Assembly: GCA_023703555.1 (NCBI GenBank)
Contig: CP097968.1
Location: 331,451 to 395,450, forward strand
From: SAR86 cluster bacterium
GTDB taxonomy: Bacteria; Pseudomonadota; Gammaproteobacteria; Magnimaribacterales; TMED112
Direction of reading: 5' to 3'
Length of the DNA stretch: 64,000 bases
Below the pieces are notes generated by a model that was not told the DNA's origin, made no database searches, and saw only the letters and a list, made by a program, of their open reading frames with translations. Position 1 is the first letter of the stretch; every line of letters starts with the position of its first letter. Below, one piece after another: positions 29,672 through 38,652 of this stretch. Both the position numbers and the translations under genes were made by a program.

Positions 29672-30649
29672 GTCCCCTACAAGGTTTCTTTCTTCATCAA
29701 GTTCACGTGATGTTATGGAAATTTTCGATTTTGCAAAATCACTTAAACTAAAGTCTCTTACTATTTCGATATTGCCCTCTCCATCGGAGATTAAAGGAAA
29801 ACCGGAGAAAACGCCTTCGTTTATGCCATATGATCCATCACTAATTACTGCCGCGTTGAATATATCTCCATCTCTTGTCTTGTGTTCAACTGCTTTTACC
29901 GTTTCACATGCTGCTCTTGCAGCCGAAGAAGCAGAAGAGGCACCTCTAGCATGAATTATTTCCGCACCTCTTTGTTGGATTTTCGGCAGAAATTGTTTTT
30001 CGACCCAATCTTGGTCATCCATGAGGGTCGATACTTTAGAGCCGTTAATGACTGCATTCTCAAGATCGGGATACATTGTTGGGCTATGATTTCCAAAAAC
30101 AGCAAGACGGTAAATGTCATCCACATGACAGCCAATCTTTAAAGCAAGCTGAGCCTTAGCTCTTAGAGCATCCAACATTGTCATAGCCATCCAGGTTTGC
30201 CTTGGGTTGCGAGCATTTTTTTGACCTATTAAAGCATTGGTATTCGCAGGGTTGCCTACAACCAAAATTTTACAAGTATCTTTTGACCTTTCACCTATAG
30301 CTTGACCTTGTTTAGTAAAAATACCACCATTTATTTGTAGCAAATCTGCTCTTTCTTTTATCTCTTTTCCTTTAAAAACAATCCCTCTTGGTATTGATCC
30401 AACAAGAAGACACCAATCTGCGTCTTCAACAGCTAGCGATATGTCATCAAAGGTTAAAATTTTGTTTACATTTGAGTATGCAGAATCTTCAAGTTCCTTG
30501 ACTACTCCTTCAAGCCTTTGCATTGCCTGAGGTATTTCAACTAAATTCAGATCAATTTTGCTGGAACAATTGAAAACACCCTTTTCACAAAGAAAAGGGA
30601 TTAGCGAATAAGATATTTGTCCAGCAGCTCCAGTTACAACAATTTTCAT
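29663..30649 (-). CDS. mdh: Malate dehydrogenase (NAD)
   Basis: TCA-cycle enzyme interconverting malate and oxaloacetate. The NAD fold is TGAAGQISYSLIPF at residues 6-19, with IPQAMQRLEGVVKELED, the catalytic loop SIPRG and GNPANTNALI, and the catalytic histidine in FGNHSPTMYPD. This is the cytosolic-type MDH (as in Burkholderia) rather than the E. coli 312-residue type; 328 residues is normal for that type. No ribosome-binding site is evident before the ATG. Confidence 0.95.
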   Translation of the reverse strand: MKIVVTGAAGQISYSLIPFLCEKGVFNCSSKIDLNLVEIPQAMQRLEGVVKELEDSAYSNVNKILTFDDISLAVEDADWCLLVGSIPRGIVFKGKEIKERADLLQINGGIFTKQGQAIGERSKDTCKILVVGNPANTNALIGQKNARNPRQTWMAMTMLDALRAKAQLALKIGCHVDDIYRLAVFGNHSPTMYPDLENAVINGSKVSTLMDDQDWVEKQFLPKIQQRGAEIIHARGASSASSAARAACETVKAVEHKTRDGDIFNAAVISDGSYGINEGVFSGFPLISDGEGNIEIVRDFSLSDFAKSKISITSRELDEERNLVGDLL

Positions 30650-30680
30650 TAGTATGAACAGAAATTATGTATATTCTATG

Positions 30681-30708
30681 TTTACTTGTTATACATTTCC
30701 ATTAGAAT
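30681..30708 (+). promoter_or_regulatory. Candidate promoter of the SDR gene
   Basis: TTTACT (30681-30686) and TAGAAT (30703-30708) are 16 bases apart and resemble sigma-70 -35 and -10 elements. They lie in the 90-base gap between the divergent mdh and SDR genes, and a good AAGGAG ribosome-binding site follows before the ATG at 30740. Confidence 0.4.
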
Positions 30709-30739
30709 TTAAACACAAATCAAATTTAAGGAGAAAAAT

Positions 30740-31651
30740 ATGTCATTAGATTTTAAAGATAAAGTTGCAATAGTAACTGGTTCTGGTGGAGGCATTGGAA
30801 AAGGCTATGCTCTGGAACTTGCAAGGAGAGGTGCAAAGGTTGTCGTGAACGACTTAGGGGGCTCTGTTGATGGAACAGGAAATTCTACTAATGCAGCACA
30901 AAGGGTTGTAGATGAAATACTAGACGAAGGCGGTGAAGCTATTTCAAACGGAGCAAATGTTGGTGATGAGATTCAGGTTCAAGAAATGGTAGAGACCGCT
31001 TTAGATAAATGGGGAAGAATAGATATCTTAATAAATAATGCAGGTATTTTGAGAGATAAGTCGTTTGCAAAAATGGAATGGAGTGATTTTGTTGCAGTTG
31101 TTAATGTTCATCTTTTGGGTTCAGCCCTATGTTCCCATAAAGTTTTCCCTATTATGAAAGAGCAGGAATATGGAAGGATAATTATGACGAGCTCTTCATC
31201 AGGCTTATTTGGTAATTTCGGACAAACTAACTATGGTGCAGCAAAGATGGGCGTAGTTGGATTAATGAATACATTAAAACTTGAAGGTGCAAAATACAAT
31301 GTTCACGCAAATTCTGTGGCTCCAACCGCAACCACAAGGATGACAGAAGCTTTATTACCTCCTGAATTTAAAGAAAAGCTTGATCCAAAGTTTATAATTC
31401 CAGCTGTAATATTTTTAGCAAGCGAAAAAGCTCCAAACGGAGAAATTTTAGAGGTGGGAGCTGGGGTTGTTGCTAACACGTACATAATGGAAACCATGGG
31501 TAAGTATTTTGGAACTGATGATACCTTTACAGCAGAATCAGTTTCGGAAAGTTGGGAACAAATAATAGATACGTCTGAAGCAAGACGTCCTTTTCAAGGC
31601 GGTGATATAGCCATTAAACACTTCGAAACAATTCAAAAAGCAGAAAGTTAG
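30740..31651 (+). CDS. Short-chain dehydrogenase of the multifunctional-enzyme-2 ((3R)-hydroxyacyl-CoA dehydrogenase) type
   Basis: NAD(P)-dependent oxidoreductase. The N-terminus has the glycine-rich TGSGGGIGKGYALELARRGAKVVVNDLGG, the pattern seen in peroxisomal MFE-2/HSD17B4 and related bacterial 3-hydroxyacyl-CoA dehydrogenases, then NNAGILRD and the catalytic SSSS..Y..AK triad (TNYGAAKMG). The C-terminal 60 residues extend past the core SDR fold, again like the MFE-2 family. A role in fatty-acid or branched-acid beta-oxidation is plausible but not proven. Strong AAGGAG ribosome-binding site. The RidA-like gene begins directly after its stop. Confidence 0.8.
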   Translation: MSLDFKDKVAIVTGSGGGIGKGYALELARRGAKVVVNDLGGSVDGTGNSTNAAQRVVDEILDEGGEAISNGANVGDEIQVQEMVETALDKWGRIDILINNAGILRDKSFAKMEWSDFVAVVNVHLLGSALCSHKVFPIMKEQEYGRIIMTSSSSGLFGNFGQTNYGAAKMGVVGLMNTLKLEGAKYNVHANSVAPTATTRMTEALLPPEFKEKLDPKFIIPAVIFLASEKAPNGEILEVGAGVVANTYIMETMGKYFGTDDTFTAESVSESWEQIIDTSEARRPFQGGDIAIKHFETIQKAES

Positions 31652-32281
31652 TTGAGAATTTTTTTAATTATACTTCCTCTATTTTTGTTTTCTCAAGAGG
31701 AGGAAAATCCAAAAATTAGTGAGGTTACAGTGGAAGATCTTACAAGAATTGTAAGAACAATTGTTCAAGATACTTTGGATGATTGCTCTGTTACTGGGGA
31801 AATGAAAGGTCGTGCAAAACTCAATTTAGATGTAGAAGGTGAAGTTGTCGCAAGGATTGTATGTAATAAGGACATAGCTATCGATGAAGATACTAAAGCA
31901 GAAAATTCTAGATTAGTACTTCCACAGACACAAGATAACCAATACCCCTTTTCTGACGTTGTCAGAGTAGGAAACATTCTTTATATATCTGGAATTATTG
32001 GGGTTAATGAAAATGATAATCTAGTTATGGGGGGGCTTGTTGAAGAGAGTCACCAAATCTTTAGAAATCTAAAAAAAATTCTTGATATATACGAAATAAA
32101 TTTCAGTAATATTTTTAAATGTACTGTATTTATTGATGACATTGATAAATGGGGTGAATTTAATTCTGTCTATACAAAGTATTTCCAAAAACCTTATCCT
32201 GCAAGAAGTGCGTTAGGTGCCGATGGTTTAGCTCTTGGAGCCGAAGTTGAACTTGAATGTAATGCTACTTTAGTAAGTTAG
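31652..32281 (+). CDS. Exported RidA/YjgF-family protein with N-terminal extension
   Basis: Residues about 90-209 are a RidA fold: YISGIIGVNEN, a central helix, and PARSALGADGLALGAEVELECNA, which keeps the arginine that binds the carboxylate in RidA imine deaminases. Unlike cytosolic RidA (about 128 residues), it starts with a hydrophobic stretch (MRIFLIILPLFLF) resembling a signal peptide and an 70-residue extension holding two cysteines (DDCSV and RIVCN). The start is TTG at 31652, right after the SDR stop; without it the signal peptide is lost. Function unknown; deamination of reactive imines outside the cytoplasm is one guess. Confidence 0.7.
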   Translation: MRIFLIILPLFLFSQEEENPKISEVTVEDLTRIVRTIVQDTLDDCSVTGEMKGRAKLNLDVEGEVVARIVCNKDIAIDEDTKAENSRLVLPQTQDNQYPFSDVVRVGNILYISGIIGVNENDNLVMGGLVEESHQIFRNLKKILDIYEINFSNIFKCTVFIDDIDKWGEFNSVYTKYFQKPYPARSALGADGLALGAEVELECNATLVS

Positions 32282-32321
32282 AGCACCGCCATAGTTGCAG
32301 ACCTACGACGATGCAAACACA

Positions 32322-33542
32322 CTAATCAAATTGTAGAGAACCACCAACTTGATATTCTATAACTCTTGTTTCAAAGAAGTTTTTCTCTTTCCTTAGGTCC
32401 ATAATTTCCGACATCCAAGGGAAAGGGTTCTTAACTCCAGAGAATTCTTCAGGAAGACCAATTTGTACAAGCCGTCTGTTGCAAATAAATTTTAAATACT
32501 CCTCCATCATAGCTGCATTCATTCCAAGCACTCCTCGAGGCATTGAATCACGAGCATAGTCTATTTCATACTGCGTGCCCTCTAGAATCATATTTCTGGC
32601 TCTTGTCTTCATATCCTCATCCCAGATATTTGGATTTTCGTTAACAATGCTGTTAATCACATCAATACCAAAATTTACATGCATTGACTCATCTCTAAGA
32701 ATGTATTGAAATTGTTCTGAAACACCTGTCATTTTATTTAGCCTTCCCATAGATAAAACTTGAGTAAAACCACAGTAAAAGAACATACCTTCCAGAACAC
32801 AATAGTAAGCAATTAGATTTGCTAAAAATGCTTTATCATTCTCTGGTGTTCCTGTCTGGAAATTAGGGTCAGAAAGTTCTTTGGTATACTTTAATCCCCA
32901 TGCAGCCTTTCTTTCAACTGATGGAACTTCTCTATACATATTAAATATTTCACCTTCTTCCATACCGAGTGACTCAACGCAGTATTGATAAGCGTGTGTA
33001 TGTATAGCCTCTTCAAATGCCTGTCTCAAGAGGTACTGCCTACATTCAGGATTAGTTATATTTCTATAAACTGCTAGTACAAGATTATTTGCAACCAAAG
33101 AATCCGCGGTCGAAAAAAATCCAAGGCTTCTTTTTACAATTCTTCTCTCATCCTCTGAAAGGCCATCATTGCTTTTCCAAAGGGCAATATCAGCTGTCAT
33201 ATTAATCTCTTGTGGCATCCAATGATTTGCACAGCCATCCAGATATTTTTTCCATGCCCATTCGTATTTAAAGGGAACTAGTTGGTTAACATCAGCTCTA
33301 GAATTAATCATTGCTTTTTGGTCAACTTGTACGCGACCATCTAGAGCTTCTAAATCCTCCCTTCCTACGTTTAGATCTTCCTCAGTTAAGGTAGATTTTG
33401 CTATTTGCTCAAGAGCAGAGTCCTTTGCTATCTCAACTTTTCTCTCTTTAGTAACTTCTTTCTTTTGTGCTTCTGACACAATTTTTTTCTTATTCTCCTT
33501 TACCGGAGCACCTTCGCTATAGAATTCATCCCAATTTAACAT
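32322..33542 (-). CDS. nrdB: Ribonucleoside-diphosphate reductase, class I beta subunit
   Basis: Small subunit that generates the tyrosyl radical with a di-iron centre. Metal and radical residues are visible: Asp in FFSTADSL, the ExxHxxxY pattern EAIHTHAY with the radical tyrosine, and later EGMFFYCGF and [12 protein letters not shown]. The C-terminal end ([10 protein letters not shown]) would bind NrdA. At 406 residues it has an N-terminal extension of about 45 Lys/Glu-rich residues. A strong AGGAGG precedes the ATG. It lies 12 bases downstream of nrdA. Convergent with the RidA-like gene across 40 bases in which no strong terminator is seen. Confidence 0.95.
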   Translation of the reverse strand: MLNWDEFYSEGAPVKENKKKIVSEAQKKEVTKERKVEIAKDSALEQIAKSTLTEEDLNVGREDLEALDGRVQVDQKAMINSRADVNQLVPFKYEWAWKKYLDGCANHWMPQEINMTADIALWKSNDGLSEDERRIVKRSLGFFSTADSLVANNLVLAVYRNITNPECRQYLLRQAFEEAIHTHAYQYCVESLGMEEGEIFNMYREVPSVERKAAWGLKYTKELSDPNFQTGTPENDKAFLANLIAYYCVLEGMFFYCGFTQVLSMGRLNKMTGVSEQFQYILRDESMHVNFGIDVINSIVNENPNIWDEDMKTRARNMILEGTQYEIDYARDSMPRGVLGMNAAMMEEYLKFICNRRLVQIGLPEEFSGVKNPFPWMSEIMDLRKEKNFFETRVIEYQVGGSLQFD

Positions 33543-33554
33543 CTTTCCTCCTAT

Positions 33555-36353
33555 TTATTGGCATGCCTCACAATCAGGATCCAAAATGCTGCATGCACTT
33601 GGAGCTGATCCTGAAACAATATTTTTTTCATCTACTTTTTTAACTGCATTAAGGTTGCTTTTTTCAACAGTCGATTTCTCCGTTGAAGTAGCACCCATCG
33701 ATCTGAGATAGTATGTTGTCTTCAATCCTTTCAACCATGCCATCCTGTATGTAATATCAAGCTTTTTGCCATCCACATTAGCTATATATAGGTTTAATGA
33801 TTGGGCCTGATCAATCCACTTTTGTCTTCTGCTTGCAGACTCAACTATAAATTTTGGTTCTACTTCAAAAGCTGTTTTGAACTTATCTTTAATTTTCTCT
33901 GGAACCCTGTTTATATTTGCAAGAGAACCTTCGTAATATTTTAGATCACTAAGCATAACGTCGTCCCACAAGTCTTCTTTTTTGAGTTCTTGAATTAAGT
34001 AAGGGTTCACAACGGTAAACTCCCCAGACAAGTTAGACTTTACAAAAAGGTTTTGATATGTTGGTTCAATTGACTGAGAAACACCTGTAATATTTGCAAT
34101 CGTTGCTGTTGGCGCTATTGCCATAACATTTGAATTTCTCATTCCATTTTTTTTGACCTTCTCTTTGAGAATTTCCCAATCTAAGGTTGTGGTTGTATCT
34201 TGATCAAGAAATTCTGCTCCTCTTTGCTTTGATAAAAGCTCTATTGAATCAAGCGGAAATATGCCTTTGTCCCATAAGGAATTTTTGTAAGTCTCGTATT
34301 TGCCGCGTTCTTGTGCAAGGCTGGATGAGGCCTCAATTGCAAAATAGCTTATCAGCTCCATTGATCTGTCAGCAAACTCAACGGCATCCTCAGAGTTATA
34401 AGAAAGATTGAGCTTATATAATGCATCTTGAAATCCCATAACTCCAAGGCCAACAGGCCTATGCTTTACATTTGAATTTTGTGCTTGTGGCACAGGATAA
34501 TAATTAATATCAATAACATTATCCAACATTCTTAACGCTGTCTTTACTGTGTTCTTCAATTGCTCGACATTAATTTTCCCATCTTGAATGTGTTGGGGCA
34601 GATTTATACTTCCAAGGTTACAAACTGCAATCTCATCTTCATTGGTGTTCAATGTTATTTCTGTGCATAGATTAGAGGAGTGAACAGCCCCTACATGTCC
34701 TTGTGGTGAGCGTATATTGCAAGGATCCTTAAAGGTTATCCATGGGTGGCCAGTTTCAAAAAGCATTGAAAGCATTTTTCTCCAGAGAGCTTTTGCTTCT
34801 ACTTTTTTGTAGTGTTTAATTTCACCTTTTTCTGCCTTTAATTCGTACTCTTCATACCTTTTTTCAAATTCTGCGCCATAAATATCGTGCAAGTCCTCAA
34901 CATCGGAAGGGGAGAATAAAGTCCATTCTTTTTGTTCTTGAAGACGTTTCATAAATAAATCAGGAATCCAATTTGCGGTGTTCATATCATGTGTTCTTCT
35001 TCTGTCATCTCCTGTATTTTTTCTTAGTTCAAGAAATTCTTCTACATCTAGGTGCCAACACTCTAAATAAGCACAAAAGGCTCCTTTTCTTTTGCCTCCT
35101 TGATTTACAGCAACTGCAGTATCATTTGATACTTTCAAAAAAGGAACAATACCTTGGCTCTTTCCATTTGTCCCTTTGATTTTCGAGCCTAAAGCACGGA
35201 CATTAGTCCAGTCATTTCCAAGCCCTCCTGCCCACTTTGAAAGAAGTGCGTTATCTCGTATGGCTCCATATATGCCTGAGAGGTCGTCAGGTACGGTTGT
35301 TAGGTAGCAAGAGGAAAGCTGCGGTCTATTTGTTCCAGAATTGAAGAGAGTTGGGGTGGAGCTCATATAATCAAAACTGGAGAGGAGCGAGTAAAACTCA
35401 ATTGCCCTTTCGTTCTTCTGCTCCTCATTGATTGCTAACCCCATGGAAACCCTCATTAAAAAAACCTGAGGTAACTCATACCTTGTTTCTTCTGAAGTAA
35501 TGAAGTATCTGTCGTAAAGAGTTTGTAAACCCAAGTATGTGAAGTTTTGATCTCTTTGCGGGATGATAGCTTTACCAAGTTTTGCAAGGTCGAAGGTATT
35601 CAATTTTTCGTCAACAAAACCTAATTCATTACCTTTCTTTATCATTGCCTCGAGTGCCTCTTCATACATAGTCTGACGATCACTTTTTAGATTTAAATCC
35701 AGGCCTAAAAAGGACAACACTTCATCCTCGATATTGTTTAAAAGAATTCTTGCGGTTACAAAAGAATAGTTTGGTTCTTTTTCAACCATGGTTCTGCTTG
35801 TTATCACCATGCAATCAGCAAGGTCTTTTGCTGTCATTCCATCATAGGATGCAGCGTTAATTTCTTTAATTAGTTGATCAACATCAACATCACTAAGACC
35901 ATCACAAGCTTTTTTCACAATTGCTGATACATCACTTTCACCTTCAGCTTTTTGTTCTTTTTTTGCTTCTGGTTGTGGCCTTTCCCTTTTTCTTTCTTCC
36001 CTGTACAGGACATAACTTCTTGCAACTTTATGGTGTTCGCTTCTCATTAGTTGCAGCTCAACTTGATCTTGTATTTCTTCAATGTGGATAGTTCCACCCG
36101 AAGGCATCCTTCTCTCAAACACCTCAATTACATTTGAAGTAAGCTCTTCAACATTTTCATGAATCCGCGAAGAACCCGCAGCAGCTCCACCTTCAACAGC
36201 AAGGAAAGCCTTCATAATAGCTATTTTTATTTTCTCATTTTCAAAACCAACTACTTTTCCGTTTCTTTTTATTACCCTCATTTTTCCTGGGCTAAGTGCA
36301 TTGTCCATGATTTCTTGTGAGGACTCTTTTGTTGTTTGTATTTCCATTGACAC
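33555..36353 (-). CDS. nrdA: Ribonucleoside-diphosphate reductase, class I alpha subunit
   Basis: Large subunit that reduces NDPs to dNDPs. Residues about 25-120 form the ATP-cone allosteric domain (MRVIKRNGKVVGFENEKI). A 100-residue insert follows, possibly a second partial cone. Active-site cysteines are in QLSSCYLTTV, SNLCTEI (with the radical Asn-Cys-Glu) and AVCNLGSINL; the C-terminal redox pair is in DPDCEACQ. Start is GTG at 36353, or ATG at 36347; neither has a clear ribosome-binding site. Two NrdR boxes lie 43-90 bases upstream. 932 residues, longer than E. coli NrdA (761) because of the N-terminal part. Confidence 0.95.
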   Translation of the reverse strand: MSMEIQTTKESSQEIMDNALSPGKMRVIKRNGKVVGFENEKIKIAIMKAFLAVEGGAAAGSSRIHENVEELTSNVIEVFERRMPSGGTIHIEEIQDQVELQLMRSEHHKVARSYVLYREERKRERPQPEAKKEQKAEGESDVSAIVKKACDGLSDVDVDQLIKEINAASYDGMTAKDLADCMVITSRTMVEKEPNYSFVTARILLNNIEDEVLSFLGLDLNLKSDRQTMYEEALEAMIKKGNELGFVDEKLNTFDLAKLGKAIIPQRDQNFTYLGLQTLYDRYFITSEETRYELPQVFLMRVSMGLAINEEQKNERAIEFYSLLSSFDYMSSTPTLFNSGTNRPQLSSCYLTTVPDDLSGIYGAIRDNALLSKWAGGLGNDWTNVRALGSKIKGTNGKSQGIVPFLKVSNDTAVAVNQGGKRKGAFCAYLECWHLDVEEFLELRKNTGDDRRRTHDMNTANWIPDLFMKRLQEQKEWTLFSPSDVEDLHDIYGAEFEKRYEEYELKAEKGEIKHYKKVEAKALWRKMLSMLFETGHPWITFKDPCNIRSPQGHVGAVHSSNLCTEITLNTNEDEIAVCNLGSINLPQHIQDGKINVEQLKNTVKTALRMLDNVIDINYYPVPQAQNSNVKHRPVGLGVMGFQDALYKLNLSYNSEDAVEFADRSMELISYFAIEASSSLAQERGKYETYKNSLWDKGIFPLDSIELLSKQRGAEFLDQDTTTTLDWEILKEKVKKNGMRNSNVMAIAPTATIANITGVSQSIEPTYQNLFVKSNLSGEFTVVNPYLIQELKKEDLWDDVMLSDLKYYEGSLANINRVPEKIKDKFKTAFEVEPKFIVESASRRQKWIDQAQSLNLYIANVDGKKLDITYRMAWLKGLKTTYYLRSMGATSTEKSTVEKSNLNAVKKVDEKNIVSGSAPSACSILDPDCEACQ

Positions 36354-36395
36354 AAGTTATTCTTAAATATTAACCCGACACAATCAAGCTTTTTA

Positions 36396-36411
36396 ACACA
36401 ATATCTTGTGT
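36396..36411 (-). promoter_or_regulatory. NrdR box, nrdA-proximal
   Basis: The 16-mer ACACAATATCTTGTGT is a close match to the NrdR box consensus (acaCwAtATcTwGtgt) and is nearly palindromic. NrdR represses ribonucleotide reductase genes when dATP/ATP binds its ATP-cone. A second copy lies 31 bases away, the usual three-turn spacing. Confidence 0.88.
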
Positions 36412-36426
36412 TTATTTGAGAAAAAT

Positions 36427-36442
36427 TCACAATATGCTGGGT
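36427..36442 (-). promoter_or_regulatory. NrdR box, nrdA-distal
   Basis: TCACAATATGCTGGGT is a weaker NrdR box, start-to-start 31 bases from the first. Pairs of boxes at 31-32 bases are the norm for NrdR sites. Confidence 0.78.
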
Positions 36443-36521
36443 TTTTCTTGTTGATAACTTCTTAATAACTTGGTGGTAATATTGATGAATTTTTATTAAA
36501 TTGATGTATTATCAAATTCCC

Positions 36522-37712
36522 ATGAAACTTCAAATACTAAATAATATTGCAAAAGAAGGTCTCGAAACTTTTGAAAATGATGGTTTTCATCTACATACAA
36601 CCGATGTGGAAGACGATTACTTAGGAATTGTTTTAAGAAGCTTTAACTTGAGAGACCTCCAGCTGAGAAAATCACTTTTGGGCATCGCGCGTGCTGGAGC
36701 AGGGACTAATAATATTAATGTAGAAGAATGCTCTAAACATGGGGTTGTTGTTTTCAATACTCCGGGCGCAAATGCCAATGCGGTTAAGGAGCTTGTAATT
36801 TGTTCTTTGATTCTTTCAAAAAGAGATATCCTTAACGGCAACACTTCGGTTAATGCAATGCAAGCCGAGGATATATCAGAAGAAGAGTTAAACATAAAAG
36901 TTGAGACTGCGAAGAAACAATTTGTTGGGAATGAAATTAAAGGGAAAAGCATTGGTATTATTGGTCTGGGTGCAATAGGTTCGTTGGTTGCTGAACAAGC
37001 TCTTGCACTTGGGCTAAAGGTAAAGGGTTTTGATCCTGGCCTCACTGTAGAAACAGCAATACGTTTGCCAGGATCTATAACACATAATTCAAAAATCGAA
37101 GATACAGTGAAGGATGTTGACTACGTATCTCTTCACTTACCTCTTAATGAAAGTACTAGCGGTTTTTTTAACGAAAAGATCCTTGCAACTGTTTCGCAAG
37201 GAACAACTCTAATAAACTTTTCTCGTGGGGGCATAATTAACGAGGAAGATGTATTGTCTGCCCTAGACAGTGGAAAGTTAGAAAAATATGTTACCGATTT
37301 TCCCACCAAAAAATTAATAAGTCGTCTTAGAAATCAAAATGACGTATTAATCTTCCCACACCTTGGAGCAAGCACAAAGGAGAGTGAAGTAAATTGTGCA
37401 GTCATGGCTTGCAATCAGCTTAAGAACTTTATAAAAGAAGGACAGATAGAAAACAGTGTAAATTTTCCAAATATTTCCTCTTTAAAGATATGCAAGCATA
37501 GGCTTTTTATTGCAAATGTAAATGAACCTGGAATCATAAGCTTAATTACCGAAACCATAGCAAAAGAAAAAATTAATATTTCAGAATTTGTTAACAAAAG
37601 TAGACAAGATGTTGCGTGCAACATCATTGATACTGATGATGAAATAAGCGTTGAATGTCTTACAAAACTACAAGATATAAAGGGTGTAACGAAAGTAAGA
37701 ATTTGCTACTAA
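36522..37712 (+). CDS. serA: D-3-phosphoglycerate dehydrogenase with ACT domain
   Basis: First enzyme of serine synthesis, oxidising 3-phosphoglycerate. Motifs: IARAGAGTNNINVEECSKHGVVVFNTPGANANAVKEL, NAD fold GIIGLGAIGSLVAEQA near 150, and FPHLGAST with the catalytic histidine. The last 75 residues are an ACT domain (HRLFIANVNEPGIISLITE), the site of serine feedback. The ATG at 36522 gives the family start MKLQILNNIAKEGL; alternatives are TTG 36501 and ATG 36504. At 396 residues it resembles the roughly 390-residue SerA of Firmicutes and some marine bacteria rather than E. coli SerA. It is divergent from nrdA. Confidence 0.9.
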   Translation: MKLQILNNIAKEGLETFENDGFHLHTTDVEDDYLGIVLRSFNLRDLQLRKSLLGIARAGAGTNNINVEECSKHGVVVFNTPGANANAVKELVICSLILSKRDILNGNTSVNAMQAEDISEEELNIKVETAKKQFVGNEIKGKSIGIIGLGAIGSLVAEQALALGLKVKGFDPGLTVETAIRLPGSITHNSKIEDTVKDVDYVSLHLPLNESTSGFFNEKILATVSQGTTLINFSRGGIINEEDVLSALDSGKLEKYVTDFPTKKLISRLRNQNDVLIFPHLGASTKESEVNCAVMACNQLKNFIKEGQIENSVNFPNISSLKICKHRLFIANVNEPGIISLITETIAKEKINISEFVNKSRQDVACNIIDTDDEISVECLTKLQDIKGVTKVRICY

Positions 37713-37729
37713 AAAAAGCTGCTTTTTTT
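37711..37729 (+). terminator. Possible weak terminator after serA
   Basis: A run of A ending in G (37711-37718 region) can pair with CTTTTTTT (37722-37728) around a short loop, directly after the serA stop, with the T run serving as the tail. The stem is almost all A-T, so efficiency is doubtful. Confidence 0.35.
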
Positions 37730-37934
37730 GTAACAAAGTCTTGCTTTTCTCACAACCCACTAATTTTCTGCACTTAGAGGATATAACTATCTTTTTGGAA
37801 AGTCATTTTTTTAATATATATCTTAAATGACTGATTTTTAAAGGGTTTAGATTATATTGTATATTTTTTGATCAATGCTCTTAAAACATTTGTGTATCAG
37901 GCTTAATTTAATTTTTATAGTTTTTTCCCCAAAC

Positions 37935-37957
37935 TTATCCACAGTTTCTGTGGATAA
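37935..37957. promoter_or_regulatory. Perfect inverted pair of DnaA boxes upstream of ung
   Basis: TTATCCACA at 37935-37943 and its exact reverse complement TGTGGATAA at 37949-37957 form a 23-base palindrome with 10-base arms and a TTT centre, 23 bases before the ung ATG. Both are perfect consensus DnaA boxes. A one-mismatch box (TGTGTATCA) lies near 37891. The surrounding 268-base gap is very A+T-rich. Local DnaA regulation or a DnaA-titrating site is possible; an origin is less likely because dnaA, gyrB and mnmG are not nearby. Confidence 0.65.
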
Positions 37958-37980
37958 AAAAATTGTGTTATTTTTAGTGT

Positions 37981-38652
37981 ATGAAATTATGCAATTCCTG
38001 GGAAAAAATTATCCATTTTGAGGTAAAAAAAAATTACTTTAAAATGATTAAACAACGGCTCCTTGAAGACAATGAAAAGGGTTTAGAAATTTACCCAAAT
38101 CCTTCTTTGTTCTTCAAAGCTTTTGGATTTTGTGATTTAGAAAAAACTAAAGTTATTATCGTTGGACAAGATCCATATCATACTCCTGGAATTGCAGATG
38201 GATTAGCTTTTTCGTCAGCAAAAAGAAACTTTATCCCACCGTCATTAAAAAATATCTTTAGGGAGCTTGAAGAAGATTTGGGAATAATCAATGAGTTTGG
38301 AGCTCTTGATTATTGGGCACAACAGGGAGTTCTTCTTTTAAATACATCCTTATCAGTTGTTAAAGGCATGCCTAGCTCTCATTCAAACATTGGTTGGGAG
38401 TTGTTTACTGATTCTATTTTAAGCTTACTTGGCAAAGGCTCTGATAGAGTTTTTGTGCTCTGGGGAAATCATGCAAAAGCGAAAAGAAATCTGTTTAACA
38501 CAAAAAAGAATTTGATTCTTGAGTCTGCTCATCCCTCGCCACTCTCTGCATCTAAAGGATTTTTTGGGTGTAAACATTTCTCAAAAATAAACGACTTTCT
38601 TGCGTCAAAGGGGCTAAGTACTATTGATTGGCAGCTAGATTCAAACTCTTAA
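37981..38652 (+). CDS. ung: Uracil-DNA glycosylase
   Basis: Removes uracil from DNA to start base excision repair. The water-activating motif GQDPYHTPGIADGLAFS carries D64, and the leucine-loop motif HPSPLSASKGFFG carries H184. 223 residues, close to E. coli Ung (229). The gene starts 23 bases after a DnaA-box palindrome; no ribosome-binding site is obvious. Its last 32 bases overlap the 3' end of ygfZ on the other strand. Confidence 0.97.
   Translation: MKLCNSWEKIIHFEVKKNYFKMIKQRLLEDNEKGLEIYPNPSLFFKAFGFCDLEKTKVIIVGQDPYHTPGIADGLAFSSAKRNFIPPSLKNIFRELEEDLGIINEFGALDYWAQQGVLLLNTSLSVVKGMPSSHSNIGWELFTDSILSLLGKGSDRVFVLWGNHAKAKRNLFNTKKNLILESAHPSPLSASKGFFGCKHFSKINDFLASKGLSTIDWQLDSNS

Noticed and set aside
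29882-30142. Plus-strand open frame opposite mdh (86 codons)
   Set aside because: Shadow of mdh: no start signal, no recognisable family, and codons mirror the conserved gene on the other strand.
32282-32321. Terminator or small RNA between the RidA-like gene and nrdB
   Set aside because: Only a five-base TTGCA/TGCAA pairing and no T run is present; not strong enough to report.
36501-36521. serA starting at TTG 36501 or ATG 36504
   Set aside because: The ATG at 36522 gives the usual family N-terminus; no ribosome-binding site favours the earlier codons. Still uncertain.
37713-37980. Chromosome replication origin
   Set aside because: DnaA boxes and A+T-rich DNA are present, but only two perfect boxes are clustered and dnaA, dnaN, gyrB, mnmG are not nearby; kept as a DnaA-site finding only.
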